DNA of 64,000 bases from Paralvinella palmiformis. Taxonomy: Eukaryota > Annelida > Polychaeta > Terebellida > Alvinellidae. The notes under the pieces were generated by a model. It did not search any database and had not been told where the DNA came from. It saw nothing but the letters and a program-made list of their open reading frames with translations. The stretch is taken from the NCBI GenBank assembly GCA_025642065.1, contig JAODUP010000148.1:653501-717500 (forward strand), read 5' to 3'. Positions 11,875 through 21,469 of the stretch are shown here, piece by piece. How positions within the stretch are numbered: the first letter of the stretch is position 1; each line of letters starts with the position of its first letter. Both the position numbers and the translations under genes were made by a program.

Positions 11875-14109
11875 AAGAGAGAGAGAGAGAGAAATGAGAA
11901 AATGAGAGAGAGAGAGAGAATGAGAGAGGGAGAAAGAAAAAGAAAGAGAGAAAATGAGAGAATGAGAGAGAGGGAAAGAATGAGAGAATGTGAGAGAGAG
12001 ATAGATAGATAGAGTGAGATGGCGACATGCTTAAGCGAAATGGAATCGAATGCTCACCTGCGGATCGACATTTTGTATCGGCTAAATGCGGCAACCTAGA
12101 ATCCAGACGTTTGCTGCTTTTGATCCAGGTAACGGAATGCTATACGGAAATAGTGTAATCGATTACATCTGTCAGCTCGCTCATTGTGAAGAGAACAAAC
12201 ATCAACAACCTCAGTGTCCATTGAACCGTAAAGAAATAGTTTGATCAGGTTCTTAAAACCGATCTATTTAAATGTAAATGTTCTTGTTTTGCTGCAACCT
12301 TTCCACACAAGGTAGGCTAAATGGACCGGACTCACTCATTTAAATATTAGCCTATATATTATATCTATAAACTAGTCTATAAACAAATGTACAAAATGTG
12401 TTGTGCGCAATGTGAGCAAAAACACGTTTTGATTCTGTTTTCATTGTGAGGCGGCTTTGAGGAATTCAAGTTGAATAAGGCGCTATATAAAATACTATTA
12501 CTATTATTATTATTATTGTTATTATTACAGCAGAATATTTGTTGCCATGGAGCCTCGTGGGACTTACTTACCTCGGCAATAAGATTTTTGGCCTGTTGAG
12601 ACGAGACGCATCTCCAGTGGTCAGAATCAATAAATGCAATTGCTGCGATTCTACTTCCGAAATCTTCCCTTTTATCTACCTGATGGGGGATAAATCATAT
12701 CGTATAGCAACAGTCAGACAGTGATAATCCCCCCCCCCCATATTGGTTCGGGTTGTTTGTCCGCCCCACCGCAGCAGCTGTGCTACGTGTAAATATAAAT
12801 GCTGCTGTTGTGCGGACACCTATAGGCACACCGAAGGCAACATGGGCCGAGCGACCTCCAACGGTAATGAGGCGAAGACGACGGCGAGATTTGAACTCGG
12901 ACGGCTTCAAGGGCAATAGGTCGAGGTGAAAGTGTATAAGATGTTTAAGACGTAGTCCAACCGGAGTTTGAACCGAGGTACCAGAGGTCTGTGATCAAAC
13001 ACGCCACCGATTAGGCCACGGAGACGTTCCAATGTACCCTATATGAGGCTACAGATAACACTTCAATCTAAATTCTTTGATTGATTAGAATGAACGGTGT
13101 GAGCATACATTCTATGTTATTGTTGATGTGGGAGGGGGGGGGGGAGTTAATGGATTGAAATCAAATGTAACTTTAACTCACCATCTGCGTAACAACAACG
13201 CCGCCAGAATCGTACGCCACAACAGCAATTTGTCTGACCATCGACTGCGCAATAAAGTGATCCCAGACGTACAAAGCGTGTTCGATGGCCGATTCGGATC
13301 CCTGGTGGGAAGAGAATAGTCGTAGATCGTATCCAGATCGACGTCTGGATCCAGATCAAATTAACGTCGACCTATTAACGGCAAATGGGGGGAGGTGTCA
13401 TTCTCTCGGTTTACTTACGCGTATAAATTCCACTTCGTGCGACTTATGTACAGTGTTCAGGTTCGGATTCAGAATGACGATGCCGAAGTCGTGCTTTTGG
13501 GCGAATTTTACGTAGGATAACACGGTGCCCTGCTTCAGTCCCGTGTATATGGTTAATCTGTCAATGTTATCCAGACACATATTTATAAAACAATCCATGT
13601 TTCTTTTGCTATTGTTACATACTAATAAATATTGGTCAGTGTGTGTGTGTGTGTGTGTGTGTGTGGGCGGGGGGGGGGGCTTTGCCGTTTACATTTACCG
13701 TTGCTGATCAACTAAATAACCACCCGATAGACGATAGACATTTACTGGCAGAACTAACATTTTGGAACTATTTTATTGACCCTTTTATATAGTACTATAA
13801 CCATTGACCTGAAAGTAAACTAGACCGAGCAGTCAGTGGTGTTTGAATGGGCCGCCATGACCAAACAGCTCTGACTTCCGGTAGTGGCAAAAAGCAATGT
13901 TGAAGCGGCTGTGCTTCGAGTTTTGAACATATGGATACGGACATTTATTGTGATGTGTGCATTATAATTTTGTGTGTGCAGACAATCTGTATTATTCCTG
14001 TCCTATTATATGCCATGAAATATGTAAATGTCGTTTTATGTAAGTCCGTAGATCTAGTTTAGTTGGGATCAAACGCCAGAAACAGAAGGAGAGTTGTCGA
14101 ATAGGCTAA

Positions 14110-14145
<36 letters not shown>

Positions 14146-17100
14146 GCTTAATTTCCCGCCAAAAACGCTTTAACAGTTATTTTAAATGTGTTCCTTATAC
14201 TTACCGATGAAAAGGTATTCTTTTTGTATTACTTTTACTCTCGCGGCTTATGCAACCAACGACACAACAAGAATTCACCATGTTTATAAATCCGATTATG
14301 GAGTCTGCGTTCCTCTTTTCGACGACCGGAAGTTGGGACCTGTTTGCCATCATATCGGCGGCCGTGTTCGGTCTAGTTTTCTTTCAGGTCAATGGACATA
14401 ACGTATTGGCTCGGAACTATTTTATTGACCTTTTATATAGTACATTAACGTATTGGCTCGTGACTATTTTATTAACCCTTTTATATCGTACATTAACGTA
14501 TTGGCTCGGAACTATTTTATCGACCCTTTTATATAGTACATTAACGTATTGGCTCGTGACTATTTTATTAACCCTTTTATAGAGTACATTAACGTATTGA
14601 CTCGGAACTATTTTATTGACCTTCTATATAGTTCATTAACGCATTGGCTCGTGACTATTTTATTGACCCTTTTATATAGAGTACCATAACGTATTGGCTC
14701 GTGACTATTTTATTTACCCTTTTATATAGAATACCATAACGTATTGGCTCGTGACTATTTTATTGACCCTTTTATATAGAGTACCATAACGTATTGGCTT
14801 GGTTCTTATTCCAGTGTGGTACGTGGTACTAAACTGGCCATTGATATCTTTATATGATATGATCTGGTTTGAACATTTTACGTCTGTCATATCGGTTGTG
14901 TTTATGTTTCTTTAAAAACAAAACAGGAATTAATGGCACAGTTAAAGATTGAATATTAAATACATTCCGTTCGTAAAGAACGAAAAGATGAACGACGATT
15001 ATTGTTACGGACGTTTATAGTCTCGTCAATTTATGGAACTTAATTTTGGATTGGAATTAAGAATAAACGGTAGATTAAACAATCTGTGTAGTTCATCGGC
15101 AAGTCGAAACTGCATAAAATTATATTTAGATGGTTACAAAGAGTTGGGAATAAAGACACGAAATTCTCCCAAATGGCTATAATTATTAACAATTTGCGAC
15201 ATACAAAGGTCTGTGTGTGTGTGTTTGTGCTTATGCGTGCGCGCGTGTGCGCGCGCGTTTATTTAGAAATATCTTTTCCTTCAACCGGCCGATTGGAAAT
15301 CGATATGCTCGCCGACCAGCCGAAGCCCAAAGTTCTACCCACCTGCGGGACCACTGTCCAGCCGGTTCCGGATCATATAAGTTGATATTCATCAATATCA
15401 GAAGTGTTTCCTTCTGGAGAGCTTCCGTAGACATGAAGAAGTAACCCGTTTGCTCGTTACCCTCGGCATCGATCTAGCGGAAGATACCAAACACGGATAG
15501 ATATCGGCTTACTAAAGACGAAATATAAATAAAATAACAGAACGAAGCGCCCCCTAAACTTGGACGCCAGATACATAATCGATGCGCTTCAATGATACTT
15601 TAATAATGACCAGCCTTTTCAATAGCGGCCGACCTCCGACGCTATACGTCGTCTATGTTATGGTCGGATACTTCGATTTTGGCGAAAAAGTGGCCTATAG
15701 AATGGACCAAATACACCATTTTTCAACTTTTTCAAGTGGCCACTACTGTGTCAGTATGACTAGCACTACCCCACGGCCCGCCCTACCCCCCCCCCCACCC
15801 CTCCTCGCATCCATGCCTCCCTCCAACAACGCCGCGGTGTTTTTACAGACCACCACAGGTGAGCCGCTGCCTACTTTTCGTGAGGGGTCGTCTACTGAAT
15901 TCCCTACCGAAAAGGCTGATTACATTCTTCAAGTCGGTTGATATACAAAATATCAATAGCGGACAATCACTCCGACTTCGTATACAAGAAGCACACAATG
16001 GATATTATTAAAAGATTACAATTACACCGCTTCCATTGGCTCACAAACAATCATCAACCATATCACGATTAATCCAGTTGGAAAACTTACAGGGATAGTC
16101 GTTTTGCTCATACCGTGTTGTAGAAGTAACATATAGATATGCTCATTAACTACCTGTAACGACATTTGCATTTTTGTTTAAACGACGCCAAACACGTGCA
16201 ACAACAACAACAACAACAACAAAAAGAAAAGGCAAAGATACGGCTATCTATAGCGATCCAGAGATGTTAGGCGAACGTAGGAAGCACAATATTACAATCG
16301 CGTTTTCTGGATCCATATTATATGTATGAGGCGGTTATTAATGATTGATGAATGGATCTAACCTTACACAAAGCTTCATACCGTTGCAGGTTATATTCAT
16401 CGTCATCTTTCTTCATGGCGTATTTAAACCTTAGATCACCATTAATCGTCCTCAGTTGACCGTCTATAAAAAGGATTTTGTGGATATACCTCAGCTTCGA
16501 GATGCTTTTAATACTAAACCAACTGTTACGTGTTGCCCGAATGAAATCGTATACGCACGCACGCACGCACGCATGCACGCACGAACGCACGCACGAACGA
16601 ACGGGCACACACATAATACACATGGGTATTTACACAGATACACGTAGGCACGTGCACGCGCGCATATACATACATACACACATACATACATACACACATA
16701 CATACATACATACATACATACATACATACATACATGCATACATACATAAATACATATATATATACATATATACATACATGCATACATACATACATACATA
16801 CATATATACATACATACATACATACATACATACATACATACATACATACATACATACGTACATACATAAATACATACATATACATATATACATACATGCA
16901 TACATATATATACGTACCATCATTGAAATAAAGCCCAAACTCTTCTAGTGTATCAGGGAAGTCCAGTTTTTTTCTATGTTTATCTTCTAACAAAAACGAA
17001 CAAGATTTGAACGTTACTAAAGTGGAACGTTTTAAGGTAAGATATATGAATGCTGCTATTTGAGAATGATAGGCAGGCCAGACCATGACAATCATGAACA

Positions 17101-19843
17101 TCACGCTGTACGTTACTGAGTCTATATGACGAAGTCTATGCCATTCCTATTAAATGTAAAATTATGATTTGGAGATCACATACCCTTAATGGACTATAAA
17201 TAAATCCAAATATAGCTGGTATAACTTCTAAACCGAGATCGTAGTTTGAAATTCAGCAGCATGGTGACGCCAGGGGTAATTGAATCGGTCTATTGTTGGA
17301 TGTTTCATACCTGGATATCAATAATCACTTTCTAGTCAGATATCAAGAGGGGCAAGGGGGGTTGGATAACGGCTTATTGGTTTCGTATTGCACTCTAATC
17401 GCGTGATCTTTACTCCGTGTTTAATTTCTTTGGATATCAAAACAAATTTATAGCATTTTAGACACTTCCTACAGTTTAGTCAATGTTGTTCAATTGCGAA
17501 CTTATTTTACAGATAAGTTGTTTTGTCGAGATTTATTTTAGCAATTTTGTAAATATTGCAAATTTTCGAAGAAAATAATAATAATAATAATAATATCATC
17601 ATCACAAACTTCTAGTACAGGGGTTAGGCAAACTCATAGTCCAGGTACAATGCAAAGTTCATCAACAAATGATCAGATGGAGTGGAAACTTAGGCAGGAT
17701 AAGGTGAATTTTCAAATGGTGGAGGAAATAAACTATGCTATTTGATTACAGTGAGTGAATTCCAAAGAGGAGGGACAGCAACTGAAAAAGCACTAGTCCC
17801 AGTATGAGTTTTAACCCTGGGAACAGACAAAAAATGAAAACCAGATGAACGGAGCTCTCTGCGCTTCTGTGCTAAAGAAAACATGGAAAATAGATACGAC
17901 GGTTCTCCGCAAGAAAGAGATTCATAGGCAATGGTACAGAGTTTGAAAGTGATGCGATATTGAACAGAGAGCCAGTGAAGAGATTTCAGAAGTGGGACAT
18001 AATGGGAAAACCGTGGAGACTGTGTGACAACCATTGCTAAGCAGTTCTGAACACACTGAGGTTTTAGAATATCCTTAGATGCGATGCTATAAAGAAGAGG
18101 GATGCAGTAATCAAGCCTACTAGTAATGAGTGCTGTAGTAATGGTTTTGGCGACTGAAATTGAATTATAGCGACGAATACGGCCAAGGTCACGAATATGG
18201 TAGAAGCAGCAGCGACATGTCAGAGTAATATGTTTTCCGAAATTAAAATCGCTTTCAAATGTAACACCAAGATTACGTACAGTGTCTGATGGTGTAATGC
18301 TATGATTAAGGATGGACGTTGGAAAGAAACGATTAAGTTTGATGCGTTGTCTGGATGTACCTTTTGTAATGAAATATGCTTTATCTGCATTGAGCCCAAG
18401 TCAATTGTTTTTCATCCTGCCAGAGATAGCACTGCGACAGTGACCAAGTTGTTTAAGGGAAGATCAGTGTCTGCTGTAGATAAAGATGTGTATACTTGGA
18501 TAGCATCTGCATATAGATGAAAATCTAGTTGGTGGCTGTGAATAAGAGAGCTAAGTTGTATACAGCAGCGGTCCAAGAACAGAGCCTTGGGGGATGCCGC
18601 AAAACTAGGGAACTGCCTTTGAAACACTGTTTATTATTTTTATTGATTGAAACCTATTTATTAAGAATGAGCGGATCCAGGTAACTGCTGTGCATGATAT
18701 GGCATACCAATCAGAGAGGCTCTCTAGAATAACAGAATAATCACTGGTGTCAAAAATTGCTGATAAATCTAATGGTGTTAGAGCTGTTAGCATTCCTGCG
18801 TCTATAATTATAGATGTGTCGTTTTGAACATTCAGTAGACAGGTTTCTGTAGAGTTAAATTGTTTGTAAGCAGACTGAAAAACATTAGACGAATGATTAC
18901 AGTCTAAGTGAATGTTCAAAGGACTGGATACGATGTTTCTAATACTTTAGACATGAAAGATAGTTTATAAATAGGTATATAGCTGTTTAAGTCATTGGCT
19001 GTTAAAGACGGTTTCTGAAGAATAGGAAGCATTTGATGTGTGCGACATATAATTGAATAATATGCCGAAAGAAATGATGCTTAAACACCATAACTATCAA
19101 CAAATAACCGGCTTATATACAGAGAGTGTACCGAAGCGACAAGAACCGATCCGCTAACAAAGACAATATATAAAAGCAGACACCACGAACCAATGAACCT
19201 TCCATGAATATTTTCGAAATGTGATATAATTCAATTCCAACCCTTTGTTCGATAAATAAATACAAACATCATCAATTCGGGAGAAACGCGCATCATTGCA
19301 TCATGACCAACTGTATCAAATGCAATGGATGGAAGGGTCCACAAGAAGGACAGGTGCTTGATCGATCATCGATGATGAAGATGATTGGTGTTTTACCGCT
19401 ACTCTCGTGCACATGGCAGGCTAAATGGGCAGAGCTACCTCCAAAGGCAATGAAGCAAAGTCAAAGATGAAACGACCTTCAGATATTGCCACGCCGAGAT
19501 TCGAACGCGGGTGGTAGCGATCTGTGGTCCAACACCCCACCGCTAGACCATCGAAATAATAATACGTTATGACCAACTGTGTCAAGTGCAATGGTTGGGT
19601 CCATAAGAACTAGAAGTGCTTGATCAATCGAAATAATAATATACTTCTTAACCAAATCCAAACTAATTTAGGTAATTTCTATAACTTTATCTGCAGATGG
19701 TCATGATTTGAAAGATCAATTACTTGGGCGTAAACGGTTTTTCCTATATCTTAATATTTGGATTACTTACTAGGAGTAGGAGTACTCTCACTTTCCGGTT
19801 CCGGACTGACAGATTCTATTGTGGTTGTTTCGGCCTCCGCCAT
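10821..19843 (-). CDS. ARB2A/FAM172A-like protein, ten coding exons, 346 aa
   Basis: CDS exons on the minus strand: 19843-19771, 16986-16918, 16463-16363, 16153-16091, 15473-15343, 13557-13419, 13301-13182, 12679-12572, 12139-12058, 10975-10821. All introns are GT-AG, every junction phase agrees, and the total is 1041 nt. Family hallmarks in order: LDFPDTLEEFG (about residue 31), LQRYEALCK, FFMSTEALQ, AGQWSRR, FGIVILNPNLN, YVWDHFIAQ (203-211), IAAIAFIDSDHW, CRSAGHLLHEW and SIFKY. The vertebrate homologue is linked to co-transcriptional splicing control, and yeast Arb2 to Argonaute heterochromatin silencing; a similar role here is inference. The fold is an alpha/beta hydrolase. The nucleophile motif recalled as AHSYGG reads AYDSGG, and the HGSG-like loop reads NLYDPEP. 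The acid Asp and the His are kept. The tail is basic (KTGRRKRPK) and lacks the vertebrate HEEL end. Confidence 0.9.
11265..11402. repeat. (GATA)n and (ATAC)n tetranucleotide runs
   Basis: GATA repeats at 11265-11293 and ATAC repeats at 11361-11402, in the last intron of the ARB2A-like gene. Confidence 0.85.
11561..12012. repeat. (GA)n-rich simple-sequence block
   Basis: Some 450 bp of GA units broken by AAT, GATA and GGG interruptions, in the intron between ARB2A-like exons 9 and 10. The Ser/Leu-rich minus-strand ORF across it is an artefact. Confidence 0.93.
12058..12139 (-). CDS. ARB2A-like exon 9
   Basis: Encodes TWIKSSKRLDSRLPHLADTK and C-R-S-A, aligning with the homologues' N-W-V-S-S ... 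S-A-G segment. Acceptor CCGTATAG, donor GCAG|GTGAGC, phase 1. Confidence 0.85.
12572..12679 (-). CDS. ARB2A-like exon 8
   Basis: Encodes V-D-K-R-E-D then RIAAIAFIDSDHWRC, the strand carrying the acid Asp (about residue 250). Acceptor CCCCATCAG, donor GAG|GTAAGT. Confidence 0.9.
12785..13030 (-). mobile_element. SINE family 1, diverged copy
   Basis: Minus-strand copy in the intron between ARB2A-like exons 7 and 8. The A box (GTGGCCTAATCGG) and the body with its CGAGCGACCTCCAA block are visible. The head appears stretched by an internal duplication, since two B-box-like segments occur. Confidence 0.6.
13182..13301 (-). CDS. ARB2A-like exon 7 (altered nucleophile elbow)
   Basis: Exactly 40 codons, phase 0 on both sides. 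It has SAIEHALYVWDHFIAQ and then VVAYDSGGVVV. In the family the elbow Ser sits where Asp223 lies here. The Ser at 224 is one residue late. Donor ATG|GTGAGT. Confidence 0.92.
13419..13557 (-). CDS. ARB2A-like exon 6
   Basis: Encodes GTVLSYVKFAQKHDFGIVIL followed by NPNLN, the second core strand of the ARB2 domain. Donor CGC|GTAAGT. The long disordered linker of the vertebrate protein after NPNEN is missing, leaving only about 13 residues. Confidence 0.92.
13802..14396 (-). mobile_element. Inverted-repeat element containing a THAP exon (P-like relic)
   Basis: 13802-13891 reads CATTGACCTGAAAGTAAACT onward. The reverse complement of 14396-14311 reads CATTGACCTGAAAGAAAACT onward, and both continue to an ACTTCCGGT block. 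Between these inverted arms lies a THAP first exon. P-element transposases begin with a THAP domain, so this may be an internally deleted P-like element. Target-site duplication was not evident. Confidence 0.45.
14205..14281 (-). pseudogene. THAP-domain first exon, orphan
   Basis: ATG at 14281 opens MVNSCCVVGCISRESKSNTK followed by RIPFHR. It has the C-x(3)-C spacing and HR(F/I)P-type ending of THAP zinc-finger N-termini. The donor is CG|GTAAGT. No second exon with the THAP Trp/Cys/His was found on this strand before ARB2A-like exon 6. It is either a transposase remnant or the start of a lost nested gene. Confidence 0.6.
15343..15473 (-). CDS. ARB2A-like exon 5 (altered oxyanion-loop region)
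   Basis: Encodes IDAEGNEQTGYFFMSTEALQ and ends AGQWSRR. Between LLILM and AGQW the homologues have an HGSG-type loop. Here it reads NINLYDPEP and is about two residues longer. Acceptor TTCCGCTAG, donor CGCAG|GTGGGT, phase 2. Confidence 0.85.
16091..16153 (-). CDS. ARB2A-like exon 4 (21 codons)
   Basis: Encodes VVNEHIYMLLLQHGMSKTTI plus P, matching the family's helix before the I-P-x-D-A segment. Flanked by GTTACAG and CCT|GTAAGT. Phase 0 on both sides. It is too short to be seen as an ORF. Confidence 0.88.
16363..16463 (-). CDS. ARB2A-like exon 3
   Basis: Encodes GQLRTINGDLRFKYAM and NLQRYEALCK, matching the family segment that ends NQKRYEALGE. Acceptor CCTTTTTATAG, donor AAG|GTTAGA, phase 0. 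Confidence 0.9.
16556..16915. repeat. (CACG)n then (ATAC)n microsatellite block
   Basis: A CACG-type run at 16556-16604, then a long ATAC/ATAT mixture to 16915, ending two bases from the donor of ARB2A-like exon 2. Repeat ORFs here are artefacts, although the long minus-strand one starts within real exon 2. Confidence 0.93.
16918..16986 (-). CDS. ARB2A-like exon 2
   Basis: Encodes D-K-H-R-K-K then LDFPDTLEEFGLYFND, the most conserved N-terminal motif of the family. Acceptor TTTTGTTAG, donor GATG|GTACGT. Confidence 0.9.
17571..19085 (-). mobile_element. CR1/L2-like LINE, 5'-truncated
   Basis: Minus-strand reverse transcriptase pieces in order: QSAYKQFNSTETCLL, PLDLSAIFDTSDYSVILESL, FHLYADAIQVY (the catalytic box changed from Y-A-D-D), RRYNSISVAKTITTALITSR, LKSLHWLSVQYRITFKL and VAVPPLWNSL. 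It ends in an (AAT)n tail near 17571-17594. It lies in ARB2A-like intron 1 and is inactive. Confidence 0.85.
19377..19555 (-). mobile_element. SINE family 1 copy within LINE fragments
   Basis: Full tRNA-derived copy (A box GGTCTAGCGGT, B box GTTCGAATC on the minus strand, GAT-rich tail). On each side lies a diverged copy of the same ~65 bp LINE RT fragment (19306-19370 and 19566-19628, coding ALDTVGHNVLL). Confidence 0.85.
19771..19843 (-). CDS. ARB2A-like exon 1 (start codon)
   Basis: Begins ATGGCGGAG and encodes MAEAETTTIESVSPEPESES followed by T-P-T-P. The donor is CCTA|GTAAGT, phase 1. The start is chosen because this exon joins exon 2 in phase and is a typical acidic disordered leader. 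Confidence 0.8.
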
Positions 19844-20457
19844 GTTTTCATAAAACTAATAATATGTTCTGTCTGAAATATAAAAAAGTTGAAAACATAT
19901 ACTGTCTATATGGCATACTATTAGATAAATTGTACCACGATTAAACATATAGTAAAGTTTTAAAATGTGTAGGTTTTGGATAAGCATGTTTCTGGATGTA
20001 TAGATTTATGTATGTGTCTGCCTTACCACTTTATCCCCATGCCATTAGCATCTATAGTGTCGAAATGTTATTATGTTTAGGTTAACTTTGAGTCACAGCA
20101 AATTACAGCTGAATGTAAACTGTGGTGTCAAAGTATTTATCTCATATATATGTTAACCTACTATTGAACCACGTGCATATGTTTTAACTGCGAGCTATGG
20201 TACTGTTTGCTTCTGCTTACCTGTGGGCGTGACATATTTGTCCCGTACGAAAAGCGGATTATCTGTGTCCCACAGGCTGATTAGTAGCCAAAACATATAT
20301 AGGTCTACGTATGTATAGATGTGTATGTTTTTGGCACGCTTAAATTCAACTAGGTATGGATTTAATTATGTATAGATTAATGGAGGTATAGGTTTTAAAG
20401 GATGTATATATGTTTTGTTGTTCTAAGCCAGTGTCATCATACATATGAATCCTAAAA

Positions 20458-20505
20458 CACACACACGCGGGCGCAAGCACACACACACAGAGAGAGAGAG
20501 AGAGG

Positions 20506-20552
<47 letters not shown>

Positions 20553-20568
20553 CATACAGACAGACAGA

Positions 20569-20609
<41 letters not shown>

Positions 20610-20636
20610 ACACAAACAAACACAAACACACATATA
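20458..20636. repeat. Compound (CA)n (GA)n (GACA)n microsatellite
   Basis: A mosaic of CA, GA and GACA repeats; ORFs across it are artefacts. Confidence 0.92.
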
Positions 20637-20779
20637 GACATAGAGGTATGTGATTAGACTCGCTATCAGCTGAGCTATGGGGTATTTTATAGGCACCGAA
20701 AACCTAAATTTCCTCATGTTTTATGTTTACTCAATGCACTCAAACGTACTGGCGACACGAAGAGAAACGTGAAATACTC

Positions 20780-20865
20780 TTCAGACATAGCTAGGGTGGG
20801 ATTTGAACTCGATTGTTTGATGTTTGTGGCCATCCACGTTACAAGATAAGCCACGAATGCGCCTA
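20780..20865 (-). mobile_element. tRNA-derived SINE relic
   Basis: Minus strand carries GAGTTCAAATCCC, a B-box match, followed by a tCTGAAG body as in SINE family 1. The A box is eroded. Confidence 0.45.
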
Positions 20866-21432
20866 AATAATGTATCGTATACAGTGAGCCTCATAACAGT
20901 TATTTGATGCGAAAATTCCGTTACCATCAAAAATATTTGAATCTATAAACAAGAAGGAAAACGGTTTTTTAACACCAAATTGACCAATCCCTTGATATCA
21001 GGTCAGCTAAGCCATTTTGTTGCCTTTATTTTAGGCAATAAAACCTACGAATTCTAACTTTCCTGTACAAACAGTTCAGCCAATTCCCAAATATAGATGA
21101 AAGAATTCCCCGTAAAATATGAAACATAAAAAGTATAACAATATTTTTAAAAACTGAAAAATATTTTTTAAAATAGAAATCCACCACGTTTTGGGCAGTA
21201 ATTCACTCACCAATGCTGATTGATCAGTAAAATGGCCAGTTATCCGTTATGTTTAATTCTGATTGATCTGTGTAGTTTTTTAATATGATGGGTGCCTGTC
21301 ATTAGATCTATTTCGCGTTCAATTATTTAAATATACGACCATATCACTCCAGCGCTGAATGCTGCTAGTAGCGAAGGAAGGGCGTCCAATCAGGGGGTTT
21401 TCTTTATGACATCACCGGGGATCTCTTTCAAG

Positions 21433-21469
21433 GGGATTCTCCAATCGTATAGCGTCATCACTGACGTCA
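21433..21469. promoter_or_regulatory. kappaB-like site next to a palindromic CRE
   Basis: GGGATTCTCC at 21433-21442 fits the Rel/kappaB consensus, and TGACGTCA at 21462-21469 is a perfect CRE. Function is inferred from the motifs only. Confidence 0.3.

Larger units (their letters stand above)
13764..14800. repeat. 48-50 bp minisatellite with a detached unit
   Basis: About eight tandem copies occupy 14399-14800, each with ACGTATTGGCTCGTGACT and then TTTTATTGACCCTTTTATAT. A single diverged unit lies apart at 13764-13800 in the same orientation. All are in the intron between ARB2A-like exons 5 and 6. Confidence 0.88.

Noticed and set aside
11354..12094. 246-aa Ser/Leu-rich minus-strand ORF
   Set aside because: Nearly all of it is the (GA)n block read in one frame. 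Only its first few codons overlap real ARB2A-like exon 9.
16478..17104. Long ORFs of Tyr, Ile, His, Thr or Cys, Met, Val on both strands
   Set aside because: They are translations of (ATAC)n and (CACG)n repeats. Only the exon 2 portion of the minus frame is coding.
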